Positions 54,088 through 63,400 of a DNA stretch of 64,000 nt are shown piece by piece. The stretch spans positions 124,001-188,000 of the forward strand of contig JADCLS010000001.1 of the NCBI GenBank assembly GCA_026702845.1, read 5' to 3'. The DNA is from Candidatus Heimdallarchaeota archaeon (GTDB taxonomy: Archaea > Asgardarchaeota > Heimdallarchaeia > Heimdallarchaeales > Kariarchaeaceae). Made by a program: the position numbers and the translations under genes. The notes beneath the pieces are model-generated. The model was not told where the DNA came from and did no database searches. It worked only from the letters and a program-made list of their open reading frames with translations. Numbering within the stretch: position 1 is the first letter of the stretch; each line of letters opens with the position of its first letter.

Positions 54088-55479
54088 ATGAGAAATTATT
54101 CCTATCCCCATACAAAGAAAGAGGATATGGTTGAGAATATTAATGGTTTCTCCATTGCAGATCCTTACAGATGGTTAGAGGAAAATTCAGGTGAAGAGAT
54201 TAGCAATTGGATAGACCAGCAGAATGAGTTATCTGATGGATTTATTGATGATAAACTTCAAGAAAAATTAAGAAATAGGTTACAGGAGCTATATAATTAT
54301 CCTCGATATAGCATTCCAATTGAACTAAATGGCAAGATATTTTACACAAAAAATGAAGGATTGCAGCCTCAATCTGTTTTATATTATAAGGAAACACTTC
54401 AAGGATCAGAGAAATTATTATTTGATCCCAATACTATAAGTGATGACGGCACCATAGCCTTAACTGATGCTGAATTCAGTAAAGATGCCCGATTTTGTGC
54501 AATGAGTATTCGATCTGGTGGTTCTGATTGGGCAGAAGTATGGATCTTTGATCTTGAAAAGAATGAATTTCTAGATGAAAAATTAGAGAATATAAGGCAT
54601 GCTGCAGTTCAATGGTTAGATGATTGCTCTGGGTTCTACTACTCAGCATATATTGGCAAAGAAGAAGTGGAGAGTTCACAAAAGCTCTGGTTTCACAAGT
54701 TATATGATAACCAAGATAAGGATGAAATTATATTTGAATCCGATGATCCTCATTCAAGTACCTATCCACAAGTATTTGGAGACTGGTTGTTCCTGAGAAT
54801 AATTAATTCGACACTCCCACAAAACAAGCTCTATTATAGGAACATTAGATCACTTGGAAAACTGTGCAAATTAGTTGATGAAATGGACTTTGGCTATCAG
54901 GTTATTGATGTATACGATGATACAGCAATTGTCTATACCAATCATAATGCCAAAAATGGTCGAATAATATCGATACCCTTGGATTATTCAATTCCCAGTG
55001 ATTGGACAGAGATAATCAAAGAGTCAGATCCTATAGCACCATATAACGGGGTAGCTGTTTTAGAAAATCATGTTATCGTAAAATATTATATAGATGTGGT
55101 TTCCAAGATAAAAGTCTTTGACCTGAGTGGTAATTTTGTCAAAGAAATCGATCTACCTGGGTTGGGATCTATTTATATGGGAGAATGTGTCTCTAGATCA
55201 TTATTTATCTCTTATGCTTCATTTTATAATCCACCAATGATATTCAGAATTGATCAGTTGAGATTGAGGAAAGTATTTGAATCCAGTATCCCAGTTGACA
55301 CAGAACAACTTGATAGCAAACAGGTTTTTTTCCACTCCATTGATGATACGAAGATCCCAATGTTCATACTTCACAAAAAGGAGTTAACTATAGATGAACA
55401 TACTCCTGTACTAATGTATGGCTATGGGGGATTCAATGGCAGTATCACGCCGGGTTATTCATCCAGAGCAATACTCTAG
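54088..55479 (+). CDS. Prolyl oligopeptidase, propeller half (ends at in-frame TAG)
   Basis: 463 residues of an S9-family prolyl oligopeptidase: the N-terminal YPHTKKEDMVENINGFSIAD with PYRWLEENSGEEISNWIDQQ is the family's typical opening, and the seven-bladed propeller follows. It reaches the start of the catalytic domain, PVLMYGYGGFNGSITPGYSS, then SRAIL, and stops at TAG (55477-55479). The frame resumes with the next codon as MELGGIYAVVNTRGGGEYGK, exactly where family members continue, so a single stop codon splits an otherwise complete 672-residue enzyme. Known members cut short proline-containing peptides in the cytosol. Either a recent pseudogene, readthrough, or a sequencing error. Confidence 0.85.
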   Translation: MRNYSYPHTKKEDMVENINGFSIADPYRWLEENSGEEISNWIDQQNELSDGFIDDKLQEKLRNRLQELYNYPRYSIPIELNGKIFYTKNEGLQPQSVLYYKETLQGSEKLLFDPNTISDDGTIALTDAEFSKDARFCAMSIRSGGSDWAEVWIFDLEKNEFLDEKLENIRHAAVQWLDDCSGFYYSAYIGKEEVESSQKLWFHKLYDNQDKDEIIFESDDPHSSTYPQVFGDWLFLRIINSTLPQNKLYYRNIRSLGKLCKLVDEMDFGYQVIDVYDDTAIVYTNHNAKNGRIISIPLDYSIPSDWTEIIKESDPIAPYNGVAVLENHVIVKYYIDVVSKIKVFDLSGNFVKEIDLPGLGSIYMGECVSRSLFISYASFYNPPMIFRIDQLRLRKVFESSIPVDTEQLDSKQVFFHSIDDTKIPMFILHKKELTIDEHTPVLMYGYGGFNGSITPGYSSRAIL

Positions 55480-56106
55480 ATGGAATTGGGAGGGATCTAT
55501 GCTGTGGTGAATACAAGGGGAGGAGGTGAATATGGTAAGGAATGGCATAATTCAGGAATGCTAGATAAAAAACAAAATGTGTTTAATGATTTTATTGCTG
55601 CATCTAAATGGATTACAAGGGAGTTTGGAGTAGATCCAAAGAAAATAGCAATTCTAGGTGGTTCCAATGGAGGATTACTAGTTGCAGCCAGTATGCTACA
55701 AGCTCCTGAATGTTTTGGTGCTGTTGTTTGTAGCTCTGGTGTTTTAGATATGATACGTTTTCCCAAGTTTTCTATCGGCAAATTCTGGAAAGGTGAGTAT
55801 GGAGATCCAGAAAAGAAAGAGCATATTGAATTCCTTTTGAAATACTCTCCAGTGCATAATGTTAAACGGGAAGAATATCCTGCCTGTCTAGTAGACACGG
55901 GGGAGAATGATATCCGGGTAGACCCAATGCATTCCAAAAAATTCATCGCAGAACTACAAGAAAAAGGTACAGGGGGGCCGTATCTGCTAAAAATATATCG
56001 AGATACGGGTCATGGCTTAGGGACTCCAACTCAAATTGTTATTGAGGAATTATCCTATCAATTTTCATTTATCTTGAAAGTATTTGGATTAGAAGCAAAT
56101 TTCTGA
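55480..56106 (+). CDS. Prolyl oligopeptidase, catalytic half
   Basis: 208 residues in the same frame as the preceding gene, directly after its TAG. It contains the catalytic triad: Ser in AILGGSNGGLLVAASMLQAP (GxSxGG), Asp in DTGENDIRVDPMHSKKFIAE and His in YRDTGHGLGTPTQ. The ATG at 55480 lacks a Shine-Dalgarno sequence and lies inside the domain, so independent translation is doubtful. On its own it would lack the propeller and part of the alpha/beta core. The rest of the frame is undamaged, which points to a recent change. Confidence 0.85.
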   Translation: MELGGIYAVVNTRGGGEYGKEWHNSGMLDKKQNVFNDFIAASKWITREFGVDPKKIAILGGSNGGLLVAASMLQAPECFGAVVCSSGVLDMIRFPKFSIGKFWKGEYGDPEKKEHIEFLLKYSPVHNVKREEYPACLVDTGENDIRVDPMHSKKFIAELQEKGTGGPYLLKIYRDTGHGLGTPTQIVIEELSYQFSFILKVFGLEANF

Positions 56107-56427
56107 AAACATCCCTTAGATATGCGGAATACTCAATTTAAGATTATAAATCAAATGAAAATATTTCGAATGATGGCAAAGATACAATCACTATGAAATT
56201 AATTATCAAGAAAAATATTTGTAGATTGTCTAAATAATGATAATAGAATTGCTTTGAATTGAATATCTTCGAGTGAATATCGTCAGAAAGGTCAGCTTTT
56301 TTAAGCAATATAGTTAGCTAGATTACTACTTAGCTGATTTCGCACCGATCCCAAATAATTAACAATTAATCTTTCTGAAAATCAGTATCTACAATAGTTT
56401 TAATAACTTAATCGAGATATTATTATT

Positions 56428-56649
56428 ATGAATTGGCAAGATCATCTTAGTTCGGATCCAAATATCTGCGGCGGTCAGATATGTGTAAAAGGTACAAGAG
56501 TAATGATTTCAGTAATTTTAGACAATTTAGCAGATGGAATGTCAATTGATGAGATTTTAGAGGAATATCCCACACTCAATCGTGATGGTATTATGGCTGC
56601 TATAAAGTATGCTTCTCTCTTGACCAAGGATAAAATGGTTGCAATTTAA
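56428..56649 (+). CDS. DUF433 antitoxin (chromosomal copy)
   Basis: A 73-residue DUF433 antitoxin, differing by two residues (Glu10Asp and Ile70Met) from the element copy at 32684-32905. Identity extends into about 70 bp upstream (from about 56355), including the presumed promoter, then stops. Its partner toxin, 9 bp downstream, is cut short by an actin fragment, so it is now an orphan antitoxin here. It could still neutralise the intact toxin of the element. The 56107-56427 gap before it holds nothing else recognisable. Confidence 0.88.
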   Translation: MNWQDHLSSDPNICGGQICVKGTRVMISVILDNLADGMSIDEILEEYPTLNRDGIMAAIKYASLLTKDKMVAI

Positions 56650-56658
56650 GGTGACTAA

Positions 56659-56793
56659 ATGAAATTCAAAACAGATGAGAATTTTCCTATATCTGTTCAT
56701 TCTCTCATGAATGAATTTGGATTTTCAGATGTTGAGAGTGTGTTTTCTCAAAAAATTAAAGGATATGATGACATTGACCTATCCGCTACCTGA
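56659..56793 (+). pseudogene. Truncated DUF5615 toxin, joined to actin copy D
   Basis: The first 40-odd codons match the intact toxin at 32321-32674 ([20 protein letters not shown] to DIDLSA). At about 56788-56790 the sequence switches to the actin 3' end, with the two bases TA shared by both. The toxin frame then hits TGA at 56791-56793, giving 44 residues. The D-x-D-F half of the active site is lost, so it is inactive. Confidence 0.88.
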
Positions 56794-56950
56794 TGGAGTT
56801 GATGTCAAGGTCGTAGCACCCCCAGAGAGAAGATACTCAGTCTGGATTGGTGGTTCCATCCTTGCTTCACTCAAGACCTTCAGTAAGATGTGGGTATCCA
56901 AGAAAGAATACTCAGACCAGGGTCCCAGAGCAGTACACAGATGCATTTAG
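56789..56950 (+). pseudogene. Actin 3'-end fragment (copy D)
   Basis: 162 bp matching the end of actin from [20 protein letters not shown] to the TAG. The frame is intact. Compared with the full gene I count eight changes in about 160 bp, six of them synonymous. It ends GATGCATTTAGATTG. Its 5' limit is the join with the truncated toxin. Confidence 0.88.
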
Positions 56951-57074
56951 ATTGGCTTAAGTAAAAGACAAGATATTCTTTTAATAACTATCATCAAATA
57001 AAAATATGGAAAATTGTATTATCTACTGATTTTGATCAAATATTGTTTTATACTATAGTGATCTATAGAGTGGT

Positions 57075-57293
57075 ATGGTATCATCAATTCAAGTTAGTAA
57101 CGAACTCAAGGAAGAGTTACAAAAAAGGAAATTACATGATAACGAGACCTATGAAGAGATTATATGGGATTTAATAGAAGATTCCTTGGAATTATCAGAG
57201 GAAACTAAACAAGCAATCGAGACTGCTCAGAAAGAATATGAAGATAAAAAAACTCTATCGCATGAAGAAGTGCTTAAGGAGCTTGGACTGTGA
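57075..57293 (+). CDS. RelB-like antitoxin
   Basis: A 72-residue protein: VSSIQVSNELKEELQKRKLH is a ribbon-helix-helix-like N-terminus, followed by an acidic helical tail (EETKQAIETAQKEYEDKKTL) ending EEVLKELGL. Its stop overlaps the toxin's GTG start by 4 bp (GTGA), so translation is coupled. It should bind and neutralise the RelE-like toxin and repress the operon. The module lies between actin copies D and E. Confidence 0.8.
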   Translation: MVSSIQVSNELKEELQKRKLHDNETYEEIIWDLIEDSLELSEETKQAIETAQKEYEDKKTLSHEEVLKELGL

Positions 57294-57547
57294 GTTATAA
57301 TATCCAATATTCACAATCTGCAGTAAAGGAATTGAAAAAACTGGAGAAAAGTATTTCTGAAAATATTGTTAAAGCTATTGAAAGAATCCGAATTAGGCCA
57401 TATGAATTTGTCCAGAAAATTGTTGGAACAAATTATTTTAGACTAAAAGTCCGAGATTACAGAGTAATTATAGACATCAAGAATGATGAATTAATTATTC
57501 TAGTTATCCAAGTGGCTCATCGGAGGAATATCTACAAAAAGAAGTAA
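57290..57547 (+). CDS. RelE/ParE-family toxin
   Basis: An 85-residue toxin of the RelE/ParE superfamily: YNIQYSQSAVKELKKLEKSI opens the fold, IRPYEFVQKIVGTNYFRLKV and RDYRVIIDIKNDELIILVIQ form the core strands, and VAHRRNIYKK is the conserved C-terminal motif. Such toxins cleave mRNA in ribosomes (RelE type) or poison gyrase (ParE type); the HRR..Y end favours the RelE group. Starts at GTG overlapping the antitoxin. An actin 3' fragment begins 14 bp after its stop. Confidence 0.87.
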   Translation: MSYNIQYSQSAVKELKKLEKSISENIVKAIERIRIRPYEFVQKIVGTNYFRLKVRDYRVIIDIKNDELIILVIQVAHRRNIYKKK

Positions 57548-57561
57548 ATTTAGTTATTATT

Positions 57562-57832
57562 CCAGAAATGTGATGTCGACATTACGCCTCACCTGTACTC
57601 CAACATCGTCCTCTCCGGTTGTTCCACAATGTTCCCCGGACTAAAGGAGAGACTTTCCAAGGAGCTCGTAGCACTTGTACCTGACGGAGTTGATGTCAAG
57701 GTCGTAGCACCCCCAGAGAGAAGATACTCAATCTGGATTGGTGGTTCCATCCTCACTCAAGACCTTCGGTAAGATGTATCCAAGAAGGAATACTCATACC
57801 AGGGTCCCAGATCAGTTCACAGATGCATTTAG
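57562..57832 (+). pseudogene. Decayed actin 3'-end fragment (copy E)
   Basis: 271 bp matching actin from the [16 protein letters not shown] region to the TAG, but with small deletions near 57750 and 57776 that break the frame, and a Gly-to-Cys change in the adenosine motif (SGCSTMF). Many other changes are synonymous. It ends GATGCATTTAGATTA like the other copies. The most degraded copy, so probably one of the oldest. Confidence 0.85.
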
Positions 57833-57965
57833 ATTAGATTAACTAATTATACGTAAATTTAGTAAAACGAAATTTTAATATTCCATAATTATTTCTTTTT
57901 ATGATCTCATAAACTGTATTTTAGAGGATAGAAAATAATAATATTCCAATATAATCTATTTTTAA

Positions 57966-60023
57966 CTAATAATCTAATCCATTAGCTTTAAATGCTTTTA
58001 TAAATGTCGATTCAAAATTAATCCCATTTCCACAATTATTACAATATTCGTCTGTATATTTAATTTCAGAGTTACATTGTTCACATCTCTTAATAGTGGC
58101 TAATACAATTCTTAATTTCTTTTCATTGATATTTTTAGATAGATTTGTACTATTATTGCAAACAGGGCAGGGAACAACATTAAAAAAACCAGATGTCGGA
58201 AAAATCATACCGCAATTGAAACATCTGGCCCCAAAAACAGTTTTAGAACTCCCTCCTTTTTGTCGGACACCTTTGATTTGCTTGATTCCACACTGTGGGC
58301 AGTTCTCCATATTCAATGGAACTAGATGAAAACAAGAATAGCAAGTTGTAGTTGAAGACTTAGGTAATTCATTAATTGTGGCATTTCTTTTATTAATTAA
58401 TTCTAAATCATTAGGATTTATGTAAATGGCATCATTATAATGAGCAATCGCATTATTTGTCTCCTTTATTTCTCTACATAAATCACCTGAAAGGATATGT
58501 AATTGGATATTTTTAGGGTCTTTTTTCAAACCTTTCAGAAATGCTTTTTTGGCTTTTTTATATTTGCGTTTGTTCCAAAAAGCTTTTCCAGATACTATAT
58601 ACTGATTGTTGTCAACTTCTCTTTCCCGTCCTTGCTGTTTATCAGATTTGTCTACTTTTATTTTTTCTAATTGAGGTTTTGGTTTCTCCTTCTGTTGAGT
58701 ACCTTGATTAATCTCATTGTTTCTATCGATTCCTGAATTTGGGGGAGAAGATTGCATTACATTATTCTTGGGGGTTTGAACATGAAACGAATCTATTTCA
58801 AATCCAAATTCTTTCCTGAGCAGTGGATTATCCTTGAGAACAAGTCCTATCATATATTTGAGATAATCATCATCTGGATGCATATCAATTCCTTCCATGA
58901 GATATTTAAACGCAAATTTGATGTCTATTCCCTCAAAAAGTAAGAACATTTGAGTAAACATTGTCGAGTGTGGAAACATGTATTTCATTCCAAGTTCAGC
59001 ATATTGTATTGCTTTTTCGTACTGTCCTGTTATCATATAAGCTTTGCTCAGCTGTGCATATACAAAACTTGTTCCTCCATGCAATTCTATCACTCGATTA
59101 CATCGTTCAATCGAATCATAAGGATCGTATCGATAAATTTCGTCCAATGCTTTTTCACGTTCTCCATCTGACTTAGCTTGAACAGATGCTCTAAATATAT
59201 CCGGTAACACATTTTTAATAACCCCATTATGTTCGTAAGTATCACGTTTAAACAGAAATTCAGCGTATAGCCCTCTTATTAGACTATAATCATCATTTTG
59301 ATTGAGATCTTTTATCATTTGTAAAGCTTTATTGTATTGATAATATCCTACATCTCTTGACTCTTTGATTGATAAAATATAGGTTGCTTTAAGGTGATCA
59401 TCTGCATTTATCAATAATGCTTCATATCTATCAAATATCTCCACGTATTCATCATAGTACTTCAGATTATGAAGATTATACAAAAAAACATTAAGCATAT
59501 TCTCATCTGGTTCAAAATGTTCTAGATATATATCTTGTAATTCATTTGCATTATTGAAGTTTCCTACCTTATTTTCAGCGAGTATAAGGGCTATTAATAA
59601 ATCTTGATTGGGTTTTTCAGAAGCCTCGATATGTTTGTATGTGATGTCTTTTAGAACCTCTGGTGGTGCACCAGCATCACCAAATTCTGATAGTAACAAA
59701 TTGGCTAATCTTCCATTTCCTGGATGATTGTAAAATGCTTTCACTAACCCCTCTATGGCCATATCTGGGTAGAATGGGTATATAAATGTGAATCTGGCAT
59801 TCTCTATTACATCTATGTTATATTCATTGCTGATCAAATGCTGCAGAAATGCTTCTGATGCCTCAAAATTATGTATTTCTCTTATCTGATCGAGTATCTT
59901 TACTAGATATCGAACTGCAATGTTATAATCTTCTTCAATATCTAAGTTAGTTGAATTATCCAAAATATATTGCTGTAAAGCTGAATAATTCTTTTGCTTG
60001 ATTTCCTCCTCAATATCCATCAT
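57966..60023 (-). CDS. TPR protein with C-terminal zinc ribbons
   Basis: A 685-residue protein. Residues about 1-400 are helical repeats including TPRs (LSKAYMITGQYEKAIQYAEL). A charged linker follows, then two more TPRs near 470-545 (NKRKYKKAKKAFLKGLKKDP, NNAIAHYNDAIYINPND). It ends in three zinc ribbons: CYSCFHLVPLNMENCPQCG, CFNCGMIFPTSGFFN with VVPCPVC, and CEQCNSEIKYTDEYCNNCG. No signal peptide. Its start overlaps the stop of the upstream 950-residue gene by 4 bp, so the two are coupled and probably form a complex. Function unknown; scaffold-like. Confidence 0.75.
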   Translation of the reverse strand: MMDIEEEIKQKNYSALQQYILDNSTNLDIEEDYNIAVRYLVKILDQIREIHNFEASEAFLQHLISNEYNIDVIENARFTFIYPFYPDMAIEGLVKAFYNHPGNGRLANLLLSEFGDAGAPPEVLKDITYKHIEASEKPNQDLLIALILAENKVGNFNNANELQDIYLEHFEPDENMLNVFLYNLHNLKYYDEYVEIFDRYEALLINADDHLKATYILSIKESRDVGYYQYNKALQMIKDLNQNDDYSLIRGLYAEFLFKRDTYEHNGVIKNVLPDIFRASVQAKSDGEREKALDEIYRYDPYDSIERCNRVIELHGGTSFVYAQLSKAYMITGQYEKAIQYAELGMKYMFPHSTMFTQMFLLFEGIDIKFAFKYLMEGIDMHPDDDYLKYMIGLVLKDNPLLRKEFGFEIDSFHVQTPKNNVMQSSPPNSGIDRNNEINQGTQQKEKPKPQLEKIKVDKSDKQQGREREVDNNQYIVSGKAFWNKRKYKKAKKAFLKGLKKDPKNIQLHILSGDLCREIKETNNAIAHYNDAIYINPNDLELINKRNATINELPKSSTTTCYSCFHLVPLNMENCPQCGIKQIKGVRQKGGSSKTVFGARCFNCGMIFPTSGFFNVVPCPVCNNSTNLSKNINEKKLRIVLATIKRCEQCNSEIKYTDEYCNNCGNGINFESTFIKAFKANGLDY

Positions 60024-62872
60024 TTCTCATCCTCCTTGGCCTCTCCTTCATGTTCACTCATGTACAACCCTTTATTAAGGCCTTGACTTTTCCAGTAGAA
60101 GTGATGTAATCTCATTGCCTTTTCATATACATAGAAATTTGAATACGTTTCAATAAGGAACAGTCCAATTGCCTCAACGTCAAATATATGAGCAATTTTT
60201 TCTTGATGCACACTAGTAAAATGAAGCCCTGAAGAACTCATCATCTCTTTTTGGACATAGCCTTCAAAGCTTCTAAAAATAATTCTGAATAATCCTTCTT
60301 TGTATAATATTGGTATAAAAGGAGATAAAGATGCAAATATCATCCGTATACGTTCCTTACCATAATTTGGAACTGGAAGATAGGTACTCACCATGTAGGC
60401 TCTGATATAATCATGAGAGAATAAAGATAAACCCAAAATTTGATGATGATCTAGAATATCTTGGTGTCGAGTCCTCATCTCATGTAAAATTGCAAATGCT
60501 TGGAAAATATTTACTTGATTGACAAGATTACCTATATTAGAGATAATTATCGCTAGGATATGTTTATCTCTCAAATGTAGCCATCTTATTACAATTTTAA
60601 GAAGATCTTCATCAAGATCACTTCTACCAAGAATTTTCATAATTATATCAAAACTCTCCACACTTGGATAATTTCTCAGAAGATCTAGATTATCTGAGAG
60701 ATTGAGAAGATTGAGTTCCAGGATTGCTTTCATATCAGATGAAGAAGTCTCTCGATTTGGCCATATATCTGGATAATATGCAATTCCATCGGTTAAAGAA
60801 ATTCTGAGAATTACTCCCACTGAATAAACTGGATATTCTTCCAAAAATTGCAGATGATTGATAGTGAGGTTCTCATTAAGATAATTGATATTCTGAATAG
60901 AAGGATTGAAATGACATCGTTTTACATCTCCCTCATAAGGATATTTTAGAGATACCATCTTATTCATCCATTTCAAAGGTGTGAGAGCAGTAACATTGAA
61001 AGGAAGCATTATTTGCATAGTATCAAATAAATCCTCATCTTGTATCTCCTGAAACAAGAGGATATACTTGCTGAAGTCATCTTCAGTAATATTTAAAGTC
61101 TTGATTAAGAAATACCATAATGAATAATATGCCTCCCTCGTTTCTTTATCCATTTTAACTTTTTGAAGTCTAATGCATAGTGAAAGGATAATGTACAAAG
61201 GGTAATTTTCCATCTCGTCTAATTTGATTAAATTGTCGAATACTTCTTTCAAGTGCAGTCGATCTGAATCTTGAGTTTCTAACCTGTAAATTAATACTTC
61301 AAAGAGCAGAAATTGATCATCACTATACTGTGGTGAAGAATACAAGTATTGAATTAGGTCAATTACCGGTAGTGCTGTCATTTTATATAAGGAGAATGAT
61401 TCAGGGGTTAGCTGCATTTTCTCATATATATTATCAAAAATTTTTCCTTCAAGATATCCCTTAATCAGAGCTTCTTGAGAATGACTAAAACAAAGAAGGG
61501 TATTCATCAATATCCGCTCCTCCAGTCTTGTTTTCAGGGGTTCATGTTCCTGATTACATAAATTTATTGGATACTCTAATTCATTACTTGGTATGGAAAT
61601 TCCCAATCGGATGGCTTGCAATACTAAATTTAATCGACTATGATCATATGTGTTATACCATCTAATCCAATTTTTCCTGAATAAATCCGGAAATAAATAT
61701 GCTACATCCAACCATCTTCCCCTACAATATTTACAGTTGTGAGTTGTTGAGTAAACGCTTAACATGGCCAAGTATTCCTCTTCTGAAAATAGAAAAGCCA
61801 AGTGATAGCTCAAGTAATTATCTAGAAGCATATCATTTTTATCATGATCATCTATGATAAATTTGAGTAGAATTTTCGAAAATTGAATATCCTTGTGAAT
61901 TTCTTCTTGGATAAAATTCAATATATCAAAACCATCACTCTTATATATTTTCTCGGCCTTGAAGCGCATTTCATTTAGTTCCTCGATTTTATAAGAGGGA
62001 TCATAATTTTTCTTAGGGGTTAGATCTGCATTGAGTAAATCTGATCTCAATAAAATTGGTACAGTTGCCATAAATGAACCACTTCTTTGCTGAGTGATTT
62101 TTTCTTTTGGTTTCTTTGGTTCTTCTTCAATTCCCCAGGGGTGTTCAAAGTAACAACTTGCTTTGCGATTCCTGATAACAAAATCTGATAATTTTTTAGG
62201 GATTTTCAATTCTTGCATCCGAGTGTTCAATATATCGTCATCAAGATACATCTCCTCTGGTTTTAGTAGCCAGAGTTGCCAACCATATTCATCACCAAAA
62301 CTACCAGCAACATCATACATCAATTCTTTCAAGTGATATTCATTATTTTCTGCACGTTCAAAATGTCGTATCAGCCCAACTGTGTTTCCCTCAAAAATTT
62401 GGATCAATGTTAGTAAAATATCTTCAGAATTATTTTCAAGTTGTGTTATTAATCTATCAAATAAATTTGCTGTATGCAAATATTCTTCACCAAAATCACC
62501 AACTTGTCTAACTCCCCTAAGCATAGATTCACCTAATATATCTGCTCCACTCATTCCATGCATATCGACTAATTCTCTGGCATTTAACACAACATGATCA
62601 TATCGATTTTGCATTAGTAGAGATTCTCTAAAGAAATGAAGTGGAAATAGAGCCAAGAATGAGCGATTATCTTTGATAGAATATTTCAAAATCTGTTCAA
62701 TTCTTTCTAGTGCATTCTCTGTATTGGTTTCAGCCCATGGATAACAATCTCTTCCAGATCTATGTTTTTCTACCTTGAAATCTTCTTTGCTAAATAATGC
62801 AATGAATAAAGGAGGAACTATATGCTTTCTTCCAAATCTAAAATTAGGTCCTTCTAGCCAACAAACTCCCAT
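60020..62872 (-). CDS. 950-residue protein of unknown function
   Basis: The start is set at the ATG at 62872 (MGVCWLEGPNFRFGRKH); the open frame extends to 63112 only by running antisense through actin copy F. The protein is mostly alpha-helical and resembles long helical-repeat scaffolds. A single zinc-site-like HNCKYCRGRW lies near residue 375, and a charged linker (EEEPKKPKEKITQQRSG) near 250. No catalytic motif or membrane helix recognised. It is translationally coupled to the TPR/zinc-ribbon gene downstream. The promoter must lie in the 97 bp before actin copy F. Confidence 0.65.
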   Translation of the reverse strand: MGVCWLEGPNFRFGRKHIVPPLFIALFSKEDFKVEKHRSGRDCYPWAETNTENALERIEQILKYSIKDNRSFLALFPLHFFRESLLMQNRYDHVVLNARELVDMHGMSGADILGESMLRGVRQVGDFGEEYLHTANLFDRLITQLENNSEDILLTLIQIFEGNTVGLIRHFERAENNEYHLKELMYDVAGSFGDEYGWQLWLLKPEEMYLDDDILNTRMQELKIPKKLSDFVIRNRKASCYFEHPWGIEEEPKKPKEKITQQRSGSFMATVPILLRSDLLNADLTPKKNYDPSYKIEELNEMRFKAEKIYKSDGFDILNFIQEEIHKDIQFSKILLKFIIDDHDKNDMLLDNYLSYHLAFLFSEEEYLAMLSVYSTTHNCKYCRGRWLDVAYLFPDLFRKNWIRWYNTYDHSRLNLVLQAIRLGISIPSNELEYPINLCNQEHEPLKTRLEERILMNTLLCFSHSQEALIKGYLEGKIFDNIYEKMQLTPESFSLYKMTALPVIDLIQYLYSSPQYSDDQFLLFEVLIYRLETQDSDRLHLKEVFDNLIKLDEMENYPLYIILSLCIRLQKVKMDKETREAYYSLWYFLIKTLNITEDDFSKYILLFQEIQDEDLFDTMQIMLPFNVTALTPLKWMNKMVSLKYPYEGDVKRCHFNPSIQNINYLNENLTINHLQFLEEYPVYSVGVILRISLTDGIAYYPDIWPNRETSSSDMKAILELNLLNLSDNLDLLRNYPSVESFDIIMKILGRSDLDEDLLKIVIRWLHLRDKHILAIIISNIGNLVNQVNIFQAFAILHEMRTRHQDILDHHQILGLSLFSHDYIRAYMVSTYLPVPNYGKERIRMIFASLSPFIPILYKEGLFRIIFRSFEGYVQKEMMSSSGLHFTSVHQEKIAHIFDVEAIGLFLIETYSNFYVYEKAMRLHHFYWKSQGLNKGLYMSEHEGEAKEDEK

Positions 62873-62969
62873 AATTTTGATGTTCTTTATGATATTAAAA
62901 AGATTATTCGATAAGAATTGAAAATTGTTGATGGGAATCAAAATTAGTTTATTTAATACAAATTGACAT

Positions 62970-63116
62970 TTCAAGGTCGTTGCACCCCCAGAGAGAAGAT
63001 ACTCTGTCTGGATTGGTGGTTCCATCCTTGCATCCCTCAAGACCTTCGGCAAAATGTGGGTATCCAAGAAAGAATACTCAGACCAAGGTCCCAGAGCTGT
63101 ACACAGATGCATTTAG
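62970..63116 (+). pseudogene. Actin 3'-end fragment (copy F)
   Basis: About 147 bp matching actin from [20 protein letters not shown] to the TAG (63114-63116). The frame is intact. About eleven of twelve differences from the full gene are synonymous; the other changes Ser to Ala in SVHRCI (AVHRCI), as also in copy D. It lies back to back with the 950-residue gene, its 5' edge 97 bp from that gene's ATG. Confidence 0.88.
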
Positions 63117-63193
63117 ATTGAGTCAATCAAAGAATAATCGAATAAATACATGTAATTAACATAATTTTATAATCAAATATCACATATAGTATA

Positions 63194-63400
63194 ATGATGT
63201 CAACTAAATCGATTGAACTATCTGAGGAGTTGTATTCGAAATTGGAGAAAATGAAGCCTGAGAATGAAACATGGGAAGAGTTCCTGTCCAAGGTGGTTTC
63301 ATCAAAACATCCAACTCCTGCATCAGATGAAGACTGGGAGGCTGCATCCGAAGAAATTATCTCAAAATACTCTGATATTTTTCTGAAATTGGCTAAGTGA
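63194..63400 (+). CDS. Antitoxin of a Doc-type TA module
   Basis: A 68-residue protein: KSIELSEELYSKLEKMKPEN then ETWEEFLSKVV is a ribbon-helix-helix-like N-terminus, followed by an acidic tail (ASDEDWEAASEEIISKYSDI). Two ATGs (63194 and 63197) are possible. It ends in TGA overlapping the Doc toxin's GTG start by 4 bp. The pair would form a self-repressing TA operon. It starts 77 bp after the stop of actin copy F. Confidence 0.75.
   Translation: MMSTKSIELSEELYSKLEKMKPENETWEEFLSKVVSSKHPTPASDEDWEAASEEIISKYSDIFLKLAK

Noticed and set aside
54088..56106. Pyrrolysine at the internal TAG
   Set aside because: Several genes here, including actin, end normally at TAG, and there is no Pyl-specific context or pyl gene in the window. 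Kept only as a test to make, not as a call.
56711..56950. A 79-residue fusion protein with an actin C-terminus
   Set aside because: The first 23 residues are an out-of-frame reading of the truncated DUF5615 gene; the rest is actin fragment D. It has no start signal of its own.
60020..63112. A 1030-residue protein starting at 63112
   Set aside because: Its first 45 or so residues are the antisense of actin fragment F and the next 35 are AT-rich leader. The ATG at 62872 is the sensible start.
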